A stretch of 64,000 bases of DNA, from NCBI GenBank assembly GCA_021186555.1, contig JAJKFL010000005.1, positions 48,325,135-48,389,134 of the forward strand, written 5' to 3'. Below the pieces are notes generated by a model. The model was given only the letters and a program-made list of their open reading frames with translations, did not search any database and was not told the DNA's origin. The first letter of the stretch is position 1; every line of letters begins with the position of its first letter. The position numbers and the translations under genes were made by a program. Below, piece by piece: positions 21,317-32,899 of the stretch. Origin of the DNA: Reticulitermes speratus (Eukaryota > Arthropoda > Insecta > Blattodea > Rhinotermitidae).

Positions 21317-21837
21317 GCATTACACCATGAAAGTTACTGGAGAATTTGGATATCAGCACGTATTTTTAGTTTATGCATTGGGTGGAGTGTGGACAGGTTC
21401 AGGCCCCAGCCAATGAACCCCTGAGAAGAGGTATCCATTGGATAGGGGGCCGGGTGGTTCCCGGAGTAGGTCTGCAGGCTGTGGAGATGAACAGTCTGTT
21501 TTTGTCGGGAATCGAATACCGATTCCTCGGCGGTCCGATTGCTCGGCTGTCCCAGCCCTTTCTCAGAGGACAAGACTAATAAACACCTGCAAAAATGTGT
21601 TTCGCCTACATGCATTACACTCTTGTCGGAGAAGTTGCCGATACAGTAAGGTTCTGAAAATGCAGCTGAATGGGTGTAAATCGCAAAATTTGCTGGAATT
21701 TGTCTGCTGGATTTCGAACGCATTTATGCAGAATTTATCATATTCCTTTCAGAATGAAGTGGCCAAGCAGTCAGCGAAATTTAGAAAAGAAAAGACTATC
21801 CACTACGAGGTTCTAAGTTCTCACAGTGAGCTTGACA
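21317..21837. other. Diverged repeat debris
   Basis: Text such as gggccgggtggttcccgg and gggaatcgaataccgatt resembles rearranged SINE. No gene recognised. Confidence 0.3.
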
Positions 21838-22125
21838 CTGAAGGTCGCCCCGTAACGTGCCATGAAGGCCCAGAGGGGGAGTACAGGTATAGCCCTACTC
21901 ATTCCTAACCTCGGCGCTAGGTGCGGGTGTGTGATCAACGCCACGCCCCGGCACCTTTACCCCCGGAAAAGAAACCCGGTACCCATTGTACAGGAGGCTG
22001 GATGGGCCCCAGGGCTGTTCTGGACGCATATGTAGAAGAAAGAATCCCTTCCCTTACCAGGGTTCGAACCCCGGACCGTCAAACCCTAGCCAGTCGCTAT
22101 GTTGACATGCGGTATCCTAGCCCCA
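21838..22125 (-). mobile_element. S1 SINE
   Basis: Window strand shows ggcccagagggggagtacag, ccccggcacctttaccccc and B box gggttcgaaccccgg, then the degenerate head. Confidence 0.75.
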
Positions 22126-22156
22126 CTGAGCATGAAGTTTACGGAGAATGGGTGTG

Positions 22157-22290
22157 ACGCCGTGTAGTTTGGTACATTGATACCAACATTTCAGAAGAAG
22201 ATGCTGCCTCCATCTTCTTCCCCTAAGATGGAAGCATTGTATTCCTCCGAAATTTTGGTACATCTGTACGAAACTACGCCGACTCACATC
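22157..22290. repeat. Hairpin-family element
   Basis: Arms gacgccgtgtagtttggtac and gtacgaaactacgccgactc, with cctccatcttcttcccctaa between. The core is diverged. Confidence 0.6.
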
Positions 22291-22332
22291 CCATAAATTC
22301 GTAAATTTTACTTTTACATTGTTTATTCCGTG

Positions 22333-22719
22333 TCGACCTCGGTGGACTAGTGGTTAGCGTGCTCGCCACTGGGTTCGATCCCGACCGAGGTCGATGGATT
22401 TTTAAGGGTGATAAAAATCCGTAGCACAACTTCCTTCGGAGGGGAAGTAAAGCCGTCGGTTCCATGTCGTAGATTTACGGCATGTAAAAGAACCTTACGG
22501 GCATGAATATAACTAGTAATGCTCGTAAGCAAAATTCAGCGGCCATTTCTCCTGACTGACTGCCAGAGCCATCTGGCAGTCACATCAGGATTGAGTCGAA
22601 CAGCGCGGCCAGTGAGCTGGTCACTCACTGCCACAAATGCACAAGACCAAGTAACCTCGGAAAGAGGAGGCCCAAGCCCATATAGGGCTGTCGAGCCATG
22701 GTTATTATTTATATTTATT
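22333..22719 (+). mobile_element. S3 SINE, full length
   Basis: 15-bp duplications (attgtttattccgtg, 22318-22332 and 22720-22734). Head with A box ctagtggttagcgtgctcgc and B box gggttcgatcccg; body ending ggctgtcgagccatgg. Confidence 0.88.
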
Positions 22720-22806
22720 ATTGTTTATTCCGTGCATTGTGATAAAGTTAGAACACCAAACACCAACAAATGCACTATTCTTCATAGTAATTTTACATAG
22801 CTCCTA

Positions 22807-23074
22807 AAGTAAAGGTAAAGGTAAATTTCTCCCTAGAACGGTATAGCTATACTCTTTCTTTAACCCTAGCACTAGATGAGGGTGGGTGGTCAACTCCACG
22901 CCCCGGCCGCTTTACTCCCGGGAAAGAGACCCAGTACCCATTGTATAGGAGGCTGGGTAGGCCCCAGGGTCGGTCTGGACGGCTGCGGAAAATCTCGCCC
23001 CCACCGGGATTCGATCCCCGACCGTCCAGCCCGTAGCGAGTCGCTATACCGACTGAGCTATCGCGGTCCACTTC
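22807..23074 (-). mobile_element. S1 SINE, full length
   Basis: 12-bp duplications (acatagctccta, 22795-22806 and 23075-23086). Clean head (gactgagctatcgcgg on the window strand) and B box gggattcgatccccg. Confidence 0.88.
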
Positions 23075-23157
23075 ACATAGCTCCTACATGTGCATTTGTT
23101 GGTGTAGTATTAGTTTCTGTCGCAAGTTTCACTTTATCCGTTTTTTAGTTTCTTTGT

Positions 23158-23175
23158 TTGACTGACTGACTGACT
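23158..23175 (+). repeat. (TGAC)n microsatellite
   Basis: Four to five tgac units. Confidence 0.8.
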
Positions 23176-23371
23176 AAAAGAGGCTGTCTGCATTAACCCT
23201 CTGTAAGGCCAAGCATGATGGAAGGGAAAGTGGAGGGTGGTGGGAGACAATTGTGAGCGCCATAATTCTTTACTGACAGGACGGGCTGGAGGAAATCTTG
23301 GACCAGGGGTTTCAAACTCGTACAGTGCGAGTGCCAAGCAGGTCATTTAGAAACTAATATAAATGTTCCGT

Positions 23372-23645
23372 AAAAGGTAAAGTCCCTGCCCGCTCCATGA
23401 AGGCACATACAGGGGAGTACTGGTATACTTCCACTCATTCTTAACCTCGGCACTAGATGGAGGTGAGTGTTCAACTTCACGCACCGGCCGTTTTACTCCC
23501 GGGAAAAAAACCCCGGTACGTATTGAATAGGAAGGTGGTTGGGCCCCGTAGCCAGTCTGGATGATTTTGGAAAATAGAAAGCCCCTTTACCCCTGCCGGG
23601 ACTCGAACCCCGGACCGTCCAGCCCGTAGCTAGTCGCTATACGGG
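23372..23645 (-). mobile_element. S1 SINE
   Basis: B box gggactcgaaccccgg, body ccggccgttttactcccggg, tail aaaggtaaagtccctgcc. Confidence 0.75.
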
Positions 23646-23688
23646 CTACGCTGTTAAAATCGGACAAGACTTAACGGACACTTCATAT

Positions 23689-23913
23689 CAGCCGTTCTTA
23701 ACCTGGGGTATACGGACCCGGCGTTCCGTGAACTTGGTTGGGAAAAAAGTTACAACTTTCTTTTCACTAACCTCTAAGTGAAATTTAGCTTTTCATTCAA
23801 TAAACCTCACTATCTCTATTTTATGCATTTAAATACATTTTTCTGAGAAAGGGTCCGTAGGTTTCCCAGACTTTCAAAGGGGTCCATGGCACAAAAACGG
23901 TTAAGAACCCCTG
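23689..23913. mobile_element. hAT-like MITE
   Basis: Ends cagccgttcttaacc and ggttaagaacccctg form inverted repeats of the hAT CAG..CTG type. 8-bp flanks cttcatat and ctttatac match at 6 of 8. It interrupts sequence like the GGCGCGTTCGC MITE (aaaatcggacaag). Confidence 0.75.
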
Positions 23914-24216
23914 CTTTATACGAAGACCTGCGCGAGTTTCAGCAGACGTTTCGGGCATAACTTGATTAATATTAATCGGACCGGTAAATGTAATGTGAAG
24001 AAAAACGAAACACATTTCATACCAAACACACAATTTCCATAATTCGTAAGTTTTTGAAATAATTAAGCAAAAATTAGCGGAAATGCCAGTTAGAAAATTG
24101 AGATGTACGTCGTGTGTGGGTCTGCACTTTGTAATTTGTTCTCGCTACCAGCAAACGTTTCCTAATTCTCAGTAAAATTAACCATAACGAGGAGCTCCAT
24201 GATTTGTTTTGCTCGC

Positions 24217-24545
24217 CAAGTATTATTAGGTCGATCCAATCAAGGAAGGTGAGTTGGGCAGGACATGTGGCACGCATGGGAGTGAAGAGAAATGCATACT
24301 GTGTTTTGGTGCGATAATCCGAAGGTCAGGGACTGCACGGAAAGTCTAGGCTTAGGTGGGAGGATAATATTAAAGTAGATATGAAGGCAGTAAGGTGTCA
24401 GGGTGTAGAAAGGATTTATGTGGCTCAGTATAAGGTACAGCGACGGGCTTTTTGAAGACAGTAATGAGCCTTCAGGTTGCATAAAACACGGGGAATATCT
24501 TGCCCAGCTAAGGAACTCTTTTAAGTTAGTGAGAGGGACACCGCT
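24217..24545 (+). mobile_element. LINE-A 3' fragment
   Basis: Reads SWAGHVARMGVKRNAYCVL and WEDNIKVDMKAV, then stops. It ends with cttcatggaagatgttaagt in place of the usual TTAG-type tail. Confidence 0.8.
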
Positions 24546-24799
24546 TCATGGAAGATGTTAAGTAGAACAAATACAAATCATACATATATGCCCTAAACTA
24601 GCATAAATTGTATGTGATCAAGATTTTTAGCCGTGTAAGGCTGTAGTAACGTTGGAGCTGTAAAAACTTTCCGTGTGTTCATTTTTATAGAGTAGGTAAT
24701 GTTTACGATTCTGAAGAAGGCACAAATAGACAATTGGAAACTGCACTCGCTTAACCTAGATTAAAACGAATTTATTTGTCACTTATTTCTACACTTACC

Positions 24800-25566
24800 T
24801 CTATCAGGTATTGGGATTCCCTTTAAAACACCTGCAAATACACGATAATAAACTTATTTCTACTTATTTCTACACTTACCTCTATCAGGTATTGGGATTC
24901 CCTTTAAAACACCTGCAAATACACGATAATAAACTTATTTCTACTTATTTCTACACTTACCTCTATCAGGTATTGGGATTCCCTTTAAAACACCTGCAAA
25001 TACACGATAATAAACTTATTTCTACTTATTTCTACACTTACCTCTATCAGGTATTGGGATTCCCTTTAAAACACCTGCAAATACACGACAATAAACTTAT
25101 TTCTACACTTACCTCTATCAGGTATTGGGATTCCCTTTAAAACACCTGCAAATACACGATAATAAACTTATTTCTACTTATTTCTACACTTACCTCTATC
25201 AGGTATTGGGATTCCCTTTAAAACACCTGCAAATACACGATAATAAACTTATTTCTACTTATTTCTACACTTACCTCTATCAGGTATTGGGATTCCCTTT
25301 AAAACACCTGCAAATACACGACAATAAACTTATTTCTACACTTACCTCTATCAGGTATTGGGATTCCCTTTAAAACACCTGCAAATACACGATAATAAAC
25401 TTATTTCTACTTATTTCTACACTTACCTCTATCAGGTATTGGGATTCCCTTTAAAACACCTGCAAATACACGATAATAAACTTATTTCTACTTATTTCTA
25501 CACTTACCTCTATCAGGTATTGGGATTCCCTTTAAAACACCTGCAAATACACGATAATAAACTTAT
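24800..25566 (+). repeat. 81/71-bp minisatellite, 10 units
   Basis: The phrase attgggattccctttaaaac recurs at 24811, 24892, 24973, 25054, 25125, 25206, 25287, 25358, 25439 and 25520. Spacings are 81,81,81,71,81,81,71,81,81. The unit before each 71-bp step lacks one acttatttct and carries cacgacaat instead of cacgataat, giving an 81-81-71 higher-order pattern. Since 81 is divisible by 3, long frames arise, but I see no reason to call them genes. Confidence 0.95.
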
Positions 25567-26104
25567 GTTTAGTTATATGTTAACGCGTCTGAATTTAGAG
25601 CAGTCGAAGCAATTAAAAATTCACTTACAGGTCACACTGTTTTGTAATAAATTATTACAGTACGAAATATTAACACTTTCTTAAAGTATTTTAAAACGAA
25701 ACCTAGTTTGTTGACGATTTTCTGACCGTCACGTCAAATACGCTTCACCTCTAACACTGCCTTGTCCATACTGGTGCGTTTTCGTCCGCTACGTTGGCTG
25801 CCATGCGCCTTTCCAGTCGCCCGTTCGTACTGTTTTGTTTTCTCAACTTGCCTTGTCACGACACCACCGTCTCGCTCGTCGTAACTTGCGCCTGTCTGAT
25901 GTGACTGACGTTAGGAAAAATACAGTAACGTCACCATACACCTGACATTTGCATTTTTTCTGTCTGTGACATATCAGAGATGAAATTATTTGCCATCATT
26001 TTTCTGATGCTCATGAAAGAGGCTGTGGTGATGAAGATGGTGTCATTTATTTCTTCTTTGTTGGTGTAACCTATGCTAGCACATTGGTTGTTATGTGTAC
26101 CATA
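25567..26104. other. No gene recognised
   Basis: A CpG-richer stretch (about 25730-25920) stands out from the AT-rich surroundings. It could be promoter-like or old repeat. Confidence 0.3.
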
Positions 26105-26511
26105 CAGGGGCGCACCCAAGGGGGGGGGGGGCTGTCGGGCTGCAGACGCGCCCCCACCAAACCCCCAAAACCGTAATTTAAAAAACACGTATGTTGTATA
26201 TATATTATATTAAAAGTTTTACGTGATTTACCCTTCAGCTGAAATCAGCCACTGAAATCAGCTGATGACTAAGTACGTTAGAACTTTGAAAAATAAATTA
26301 ATAAAATTAAAAAAAACTATAAGATAGGACACTGTGATTGAGTCACGGAACATGTAGTTATATTTGTATGTATATACATGCAGTTGCTCACAGTGTTATG
26401 TTACACTTATGACATGGTTTTTATAACATCATTTTTAAAATCAAACATAAATTATATATAGACTCAGGGACAGCCCCTCAACCGCAATGAAAAATTCTAG
26501 GTGCGCACCTG
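26105..26511. mobile_element. hAT-like non-autonomous element
   Basis: Ends caggggcgcacccaag and taggtgcgcacctg are inverted repeats. 8-bp flanks gtaccata and gtacactt match partly. A 12-G tract (26120-26131) lies just inside the left end. No transposase. Confidence 0.5.
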
Positions 26512-26689
26512 GTACACTTAGAAAACCTGCATTTTGCGAACATACTGCGTTTGTGAAAATTGTGCGATTTTCGTAATAAGAAAAGGTCGTTTCCCACAGC
26601 ATTAAACTGTTGGTCTTCGTAATGAAGATACAACGTGTTTTCTGTGTGGTGGGAACGAAGTTTTTTTAATAATATTTAGATAGCCTTCT

Positions 26690-26800
26690 TTATAGTGGAC
26701 GAAGTGTCACTGGGACAGGTTTTTCTCCGAGTACTTTGGTTTTCCAATGTCAATATCATTCCACCAGTGCTCCATATTTATCTTCATCTACGTGCTGCTC
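26690..26800 (+). mobile_element. S4 SINE body fragment
   Basis: gaagtgtcactgggacaggt and ccgagtactttggttttcc; no head. Confidence 0.65.
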
Positions 26801-27188
26801 TTACAAGGACAAAGGAGCGAAGCGTTTGAACCTTCCAAAAAAAAAAAATGCTTTTTCGGAAATCGGGGAGCGTTGGATAGAAAAGTACTTAATTTTTTTT
26901 GCAAAAGGCTGACCAGGATTTCAGCAGCTTTGTGTAGCGTGGAATAATAGCACAATTAATAAATAATGGATTGGAAAGGATGTAGAAGGAAGTGGGCGTG
27001 GTGTATTTTATGGCTATATTCTCGCATTTGCCACGAGGGACTGAAGAAAATCAGGACCCCCCCCCTTCCCCACAGCCGTACCTCCAGGCTATGGGCAGAG
27101 TTTTAAGCAGGGGTGCCAACCGTTGACGATGGTGTTCGGTCTGGTTGTTATAACTAATATACTTTGGTTGCAAGCAGTCAATATCATG

Positions 27189-27193
<5 letters not shown>

Positions 27194-27222
<29 letters not shown>
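27194..27222 (+). repeat. (TG)n microsatellite
   Basis: About 13 TG units. Confidence 0.95.
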
Positions 27223-27223
<1 letters not shown>

Positions 27224-27324
27224 GAGCTCTTTAAGTAATATAATTTATAGCAACCCTCAGAAAAGTCGGACAATAGCTAAGACCTATCGAATCTTGGAAC
27301 TTGCATTTCAGTATAACGAGTCAA

Positions 27325-27845
27325 TTTTAGGCGGGTTCCCAAAATTGCGAAAAACAACTATTAGCGTCATCAGGTCTGTCCGTCCGTCTGCCCGCATGCA
27401 ACAACTCGGCTCCCACTGGACGGATTTTCGTGAAATTTGGTATTTGAAGATTTTTTCGAAAATCTGTCGAGAAAATTCAAGCTTGATTAAAATCTGACAA
27501 AAATAACGGGTACTTTACATGAAGATCCGTTGTACATTTATGATAATATCTCGCTGAATTCTTCTTAGAATGAGGAATGTTTCAGGCAAAAGTTATAGAG
27601 AAAATCAAAACACATTTTATGTTCAATAACTTCTTTTCCGATAATCATGCCGTTTATGAGATAATGTGGAAAAATATGGTAGACGCAGACAGGCCACAGA
27701 TGACAATATAATACGGCGCATGCGCTTAGCGTGCAGGATAACTAAGTCTACACACACACACACTCAGAATATGCAATACGTCTTGCTTTCCCGCTGCAAC
27801 AATGGTTACGCGAACGCGCCTCAGTGTACCTTATACGTACATTGC
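27325..27845 (+). mobile_element. GGCGCGTTCGC-family MITE
   Basis: Left end aggcgggttcccaaaattgc, interior ctcccactggacggattttc, right end ggttacgcgaacgcgcctca. No coding capacity. Confidence 0.65.
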
Positions 27846-28212
27846 CTCTTTTCTTGATTAAATTCTATTTTAGTAGAGGAGCACTTCGATGTAGGCTTTA
27901 AACTAATAGTTACGCCTTTGTTGAATACACTGTAGTCGCTAGTTCGGAAGCTGTCCAATATCTAAACATTTTCTTTAATAGTTTTTTTTGTCTTGCACCT
28001 CCGGGCGACATCCTTACGTAACGTTAGTACGTTCAGAGTTTGCGACAAACAGAGCCTGTGTATTGCTAGGCCAAAAGGTAGTCGGTATAGTGGCTATCAG
28101 TACTACCAAGTTCCAAGGTCTAGGAGAGGAGAAGTGTGTACAGCGGTCTGGCAGATAATGGATTTTCGACGTTTTCGCGACTAAAATTTCCAAGAATGCG
28201 TCTGGTAGTTAC

Positions 28213-28215
<3 letters not shown>
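27846..28215. other. No feature recognised
   Basis: No motif, repeat or splice pattern I can support. Confidence 0.35.

Positions 28216-28216
<1 letters not shown>

Positions 28217-28249
<33 letters not shown>
28217..28249 (+). repeat. (TC)n microsatellite
   Basis: About 15 TC units. Confidence 0.95.
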
Positions 28250-28253
<4 letters not shown>

Positions 28254-28317
28254 GACCACAACAACACTGAGAACCACTGAATGGATTTTCTTTAAATTTG
28301 ATAGTAAGTAAAAGCCA

Positions 28318-28575
28318 AAGTTCACCCAGAGGGGGGAGTAGAGGTATAGCTCTACTCTTTCTTTAACCTCGGCGCTAGATGGGGTGGGTGGTTAACCCCA
28401 CGCCCTGGCACTTTACCCGCGGTAATGACCCGGTACCCATTATACATTAGGCTGGGTGGGCCCCCCATGGCCTGTCTGGACGGCTGCGGAAAATCTCGCC
28501 GTACCGGGATTCGATCCCCGGACTGTCCAGCCCGCAGCGAGTCGCTGCACCGACTACGTTATCCCGGTTCCTTGA
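28318..28575 (-). mobile_element. S1 SINE
   Basis: ccagaggggggagtagaggt, cggtacccattatacattag, B box gggattcgatccccgg and head gaccgactacgttatcccgg on the window strand. Embedded in diverged MITE-like sequence. Confidence 0.8.
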
Positions 28576-28914
28576 TACCGAAGTATCTTATTGAAATTTG
28601 ATGATGAGTTCCAGTTTTTGTTAAACGTGAGCAGTGTTAACAGACACTTTACATGAAGACCAATCAGTATGTCATTCTGATGCGAACTCAGTCTTAACGG
28701 TGTCGTGCGCGAGGCGGCCGTGCTTCAGGCGGACAAGCTAAAATCGTGTATGAGGCGGACAGAGTGTTAATTGCCGTGGTTCAGTTTCAGGCGGACAGTG
28801 AAACTGATCCCTTTTTATCTGCTACGTGATTAAGATAAGAATACGAAGGTTACGCAAGTTACACAAGCCCATTATCTCTTGTGTTCTTTCATATCTTCTT
28901 CCATTTAAAAAGTA

Positions 28915-29491
28915 CAGTGTGTCCACAAAGTCCCTTCGGGGTTTTGAAAAATTGTGGCGCGCAAACAAATTGAGCTAGCCACATGCTGTTTGCGGCAGAT
29001 TACAGTGAAACTCTGGAAGTTTTATTACTGACCTCAGTAGACCTCGATTTGGGCTCCCTTGGTAGCACGGAGGACGTCCAGACGATATTCGAGCTCTTGC
29101 CATGTTCTGTGGAGCATGTCCGCTGGAATAGCCGAGATCGCGTTCCTGATACGGGTCTTCAGGTCACCAAGTCCGTTAACTGGTGTTCGGAACACATTGC
29201 TCTTGACATAACCCCACAGGAAAAAATCCAGTGGTGTTATGTCTGGTGAACGTGGAGGCCAAGGCATTGGACCGTCTCTGCCATCCCACACAACGCGCGC
29301 GTTCCTGCACAGTCGCCATTTCACAACTGACTGAGAAACGTAAAGATGACCGCTTATGCCATCTGTTGGCGGCAAAAAAAAAAAAACTTCGAGAGTTTCA
29401 CTGTAATCTGCCGCAAACCGCATGTGGCTAGCTCAATTTGTTTGCGCGCCACAATTTTTCAAAACCCTGAAGGGACTTTGTGGACACATTG
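28915..29491 (-). mobile_element. Internally deleted Tc1/mariner-like element with ~105-bp TIRs
   Basis: TA at 28913-28914 and 29492-29493. The two ends pair over about 105 bp (cagtgtgtccacaaagtccc on the left, its complement on the right). Minus strand encodes the transposase C-terminus only: SPDITPLDFFLWGYVK and LEYRLDVLRATKGAQIEVY, stop at 29036-29034. The PLD replaces the PCD of the copy at 1556. Confidence 0.8.
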
Positions 29492-29493
29492 TA

Positions 29494-29939
29494 TGTCAGC
29501 CTGGCCGACGGCCGCTACAGCCACGTAATCGTATCCTCTTCCTTATCAACAAATATGTCCGCCTCAACCACGACGTGGCCACTTCGCGCACTGTCCGCCT
29601 GGCGCACGGCCGCAACAGCCACGGAACCGTCTTAACGCTCTAACTCTGCCTATTTATCGGACTTGGAATTATTTCGAACGAAATTTGTAGAGACAAATGG
29701 AACAAGCATTTAATTTCTAACTCACTTTTTCCAGAGTTGTCGAGATTTTTATACACAGCTAGCTAACGTCCCGGAATTTCCACGCCGTACATAATTTTCC
29801 CAGCGTATGTAGGTGTCACCTGCAGAGCTCACTCTGTTTCCCGCCTCGTAAGACGCATTTTTTCTGCCCGAAAAATGTCCCTCAAAATTAACACGGGACG
29901 ATGAATTGTTACGTAACACGCCAAAATTCCTTGATAATT
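29494..29939. other. No gene recognised
   Basis: Includes gcctggccgacggccgctac and gcctggcgcacggccgcaac (29501, 29598), a diverged direct pair. Confidence 0.3.
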
Positions 29940-29954
29940 ATAAGGTGCGCCTTA

Positions 29955-30509
29955 GGCCGTGTCATGGCTCAGGCGGTTAGTAGCCAGCCTCTCACCGCGG
30001 AGACCCGGGTTCGATCGGTCCATGTTGGATTTGTGGTGGACAAAGTGGCACTGGGACAGGTTTTTCCCCGAGTTCTTCGGTTTTCCACTGTCAATTTCAT
30101 TTCGCCGGTGCCCCATTACTTGGAAAAATTAAAAAAAAAACTAATAATCTTCATCACAGGGTTGCACAATAAGCCTCAAGGTTGCGGTCATTCCGTAGCA
30201 TCTGCTGCGGGGCCCTTAAAAATGTTTCCCCTGTCAGTTTCTTTCCACCGGTGCTCCATTACACGGAAAAACAAACAAACTAATCATCTGCATCACAGGG
30301 TTACACAATAAGCCTCAAGGTTGCGGTCAATCCGTAGCATCTGCTGCGGGGCCCTTAAAAAAAGTTTCCCCTGTCAGTTTCTTTCCACCGGTGCTCCATT
30401 ACACGGAAAAACAAACAAACTAATCATCTGCATCACAGGGTTGCACAATAAGCCTCAAGGTTTCGGTGCGTCCGTATAGCATCTGCTGCGGGGCCCTTCA
30501 CCACAAAAA
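29955..30509 (+). mobile_element. S4 SINE with triplicated 3' body
   Basis: 15-bp duplications with one mismatch (ataaggtgcgcctta 29940-29954; 30510-30524). Complete head (ggccgtgtcatggctcaggc), then the body, then two further partial bodies each starting gtttcccctgtcag after a gggccctt-A-run. The join differs from that in the S2 arrays. Confidence 0.85.
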
Positions 30510-30524
30510 ATAAGGTGCGTCTTA

Positions 30525-31009
30525 TCACTTGTAGTGTCTTATGAGACGGGAAATACGGTATATATCGTCGGCTTGTATGGAAAGCTTGTGAGTTATGAAC
30601 AGACGAGGAGTTTATTAGGAGACAATCACGGCTTACTTATAGGTACAATACCGTCACTGGTATAGACAGACTGAAGAAGTTGACGAAACCCCTGAGAATG
30701 ACTTAACCTGGTCGGAATTCGAACGGGATACCTTCCGATACGAGTCTAGAACCCTGCAGCTAAACAAACGTAATCAGTTCCTAGTCGGGTTTGTCCATTC
30801 ATTTGAAGCTGTCACACTTGATCTAGTCTGTATTACCCAAACTGTGTTTCGCCAGCCTTCTGAGGATACAGAAATCGTTCCAGAGGATTCCCTGGGAAGG
30901 AATAACTGAAGACTGATGTTACTGCAAATTTATAAAGTAAGTAATGCTTATATGGGTGTTGCTGTACTGTTTGTCCAACGGATTTTTGTAGTCTATTCCA
31001 GTTGTATGT
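30525..31009. other. No gene recognised
   Basis: A B-box-like gtcggaattcgaacggg (30712) hints at an old SINE. Confidence 0.3.
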
Positions 31010-31155
31010 AGAGACCGGCTCTGAGCCCCACCCAACCTCCTGTTCAGTGGGCGCCAGCCGTTGTTTACCCGGTGGCATTGCTGCTGGTACGTGAATTTGA
31101 CCTCTCACCCTCACTTAGTGTCAAGTTTAAGAATGAGTGGAGATATACCACGAAC
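31010..31155 (+). mobile_element. S1 SINE fragment
   Basis: gagaccggctctgagcccca, caacctcctgttcagtgggc and ctcacttagtgtcaag; no head. Confidence 0.6.
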
Positions 31156-31159
31156 TCTC

Positions 31160-31600
31160 TAAACACCACGACATGAAGGCATATGGGGCAATGGAGGTGT
31201 ACTTCCACACATTCTTTACCTTGGTATTAGATGAAGGTAAGTGGTTAACTACACGCCCCCGCCGCTTTACCCTCCGGAAGAGACCTCTCTCTATAGGTGC
31301 TGAGTAGGTGGCAGGATGGGCACCAGATCTGGTCTGGACTAACTCCATGGAGCAGAGACCTTCTTGAGAAACTAACAGGTCGTCAGCTAGTCAAGAAATT
31401 CCCCGCGTTATATGGAACCCGAAGGTTCATTACCGCATTCACAAGAGCCCGCCACCTGTCCCTATCCTGAGCCATATCAATGGTCTGGACGCTGTATAGG
31501 AGAAAAAAATATTTTGCCCCTACCGAGAATCGAGCTCAGATTCCTTGGTGGTCAGCACTTAGACTAGTCACTATAGTGACTGAGTTATGCGTAACCATTC
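31160..31600 (-). mobile_element. S1 SINE interrupted by LINE-A
   Basis: The body lies at 31160-31339, the head at 31481-31600 (B box gagaatcgagctcag). Diverged copy; the LINE fragment between has its own duplication. Confidence 0.7.
31340..31480 (-). mobile_element. LINE-A 3' end inside an S1 SINE
   Basis: Exact 10-bp duplications (tggtctggac, 31330-31339 and 31481-31490). A short 5'-truncated copy of the LINE-A 3' end (ctcatggagcagag-type end, agctagtcaagaaattcccc). Confidence 0.85.
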
Positions 31601-31949
31601 TGGCAGTATGTCTGTGGTTAGTTTCACGCGAACGCGTTTGATGGGTGGGATTAAGTGGGAAAGAGAGAGAGAGAGAGAGTAGGGTCCACTAAGAGGGAAA
31701 AATGACCTGTCACCGCCGAGTGATTTCATCTACCAAAACACGGCAGACAACGAAGGGTTTGGGCCCCAATAATAACTGTTAAAAATGAGTGTTCCATCTA
31801 GAAAGATCGGAGTCACACTGGAACCATTTGTAAAATTGTTTATTTGTGACACCGGCTTGCATTCGCTGTAAACTTCATTTTTATCTGCCATAAACGTACG
31901 ATGAGATATGGAAAATGGGACACGATGTATTTGAAAGAAAACGTATATA

Positions 31950-32027
31950 CAGGGTATACACCAAAGAATGGTGCGGTTTACTATGTATTTAGTATGGAAA
32001 CCGCACCATTCTTTTGTGTATACTCTG
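31950..32027. mobile_element. 78-bp TA-flanked MITE
   Basis: TA at 31948-31949 and 32028-32029. Arms cagggtatacaccaaagaat / gcaccattcttttgtgtata pair over about 31 bp with a short loop. Confidence 0.75.
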
Positions 32028-32029
32028 TA

Positions 32030-32899
32030 CTTCACCTGAGCATACCTTTTATTCATGTTGATTTTGTAACGACACGCAACCTAGAAGGTGCAAGTGCGAA
32101 TGGGTGACGCGTGTAGAGAGTCAAAAGCCTGAACAAGACATGTGACAAAGAAAAAGAAGCTTCTTTCATCCAGAAAGAAAATAGATATCAAAAGAAACAT
32201 ATGTGATGAAACATCTAGGAGAGTTATGGAAAAGTTCCATCATGGTGCACAAAAATGTCATCCACGATTAGAAGTTTGCGAGAGTTCTACAGTAGATTCA
32301 TTATGAATAATAGCTTTTATGCCTTTCACTTTGTCTGTCTGTCTGTCTGTCTGAGTGCATGAGCCATTGCTGCAAACATAAATGTATTAAATTTGATACA
32401 GAGAATTATGCCAACATTTTACCAAGAATAGTTGTATCATTTATTGTTCGGCCATTAAAAACATTTTCAATTTGAGACACAGTTCAGCGTTGAATGAGAT
32501 CAGGATATGAGATTGGATGGAGAGAGTCGTAGCCTATTTAAAGACACTATCCTGGATTACTGAGAACCAGAAACTTTCTAACGAAGTAACCACCAAGTCA
32601 ACCAGCTGATAAATACCTGTCTGGTTGCAGAACCACAAGGTTCAACACCGTTAATGTCAAGATCCGCCACTGAACACGACCCAAAGACGGTTCCATCAAC
32701 GACTACCCTCACCGCTCAGTACCCTAAGATCCTTATTTTAATGTTATTCTTCGAAGTGACAGATTTTTTTAAGAGGTTTCCCAACGAAATTCTGTCTGCA
32801 TTTCTTTTCTCTTCAGTCCGAACCACGTTCTTAGTAAGCCTTAACATCTTTAGGTGAGATTTGAGGTTCTCATAGCGGTGACTGTGAAGATTAATGTCT
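32030..32899. other. No gene recognised
   Basis: (TCTG)n at 32332-32355. Open frames on either strand near 32654-32967 lack recognisable motifs. Confidence 0.35.

Noticed and set aside
24811..25684. Repeat-protein genes over the minisatellite
   Set aside because: The open frames follow from the 81-bp unit and break at each 71-bp unit; no start context or splice signal supports them.
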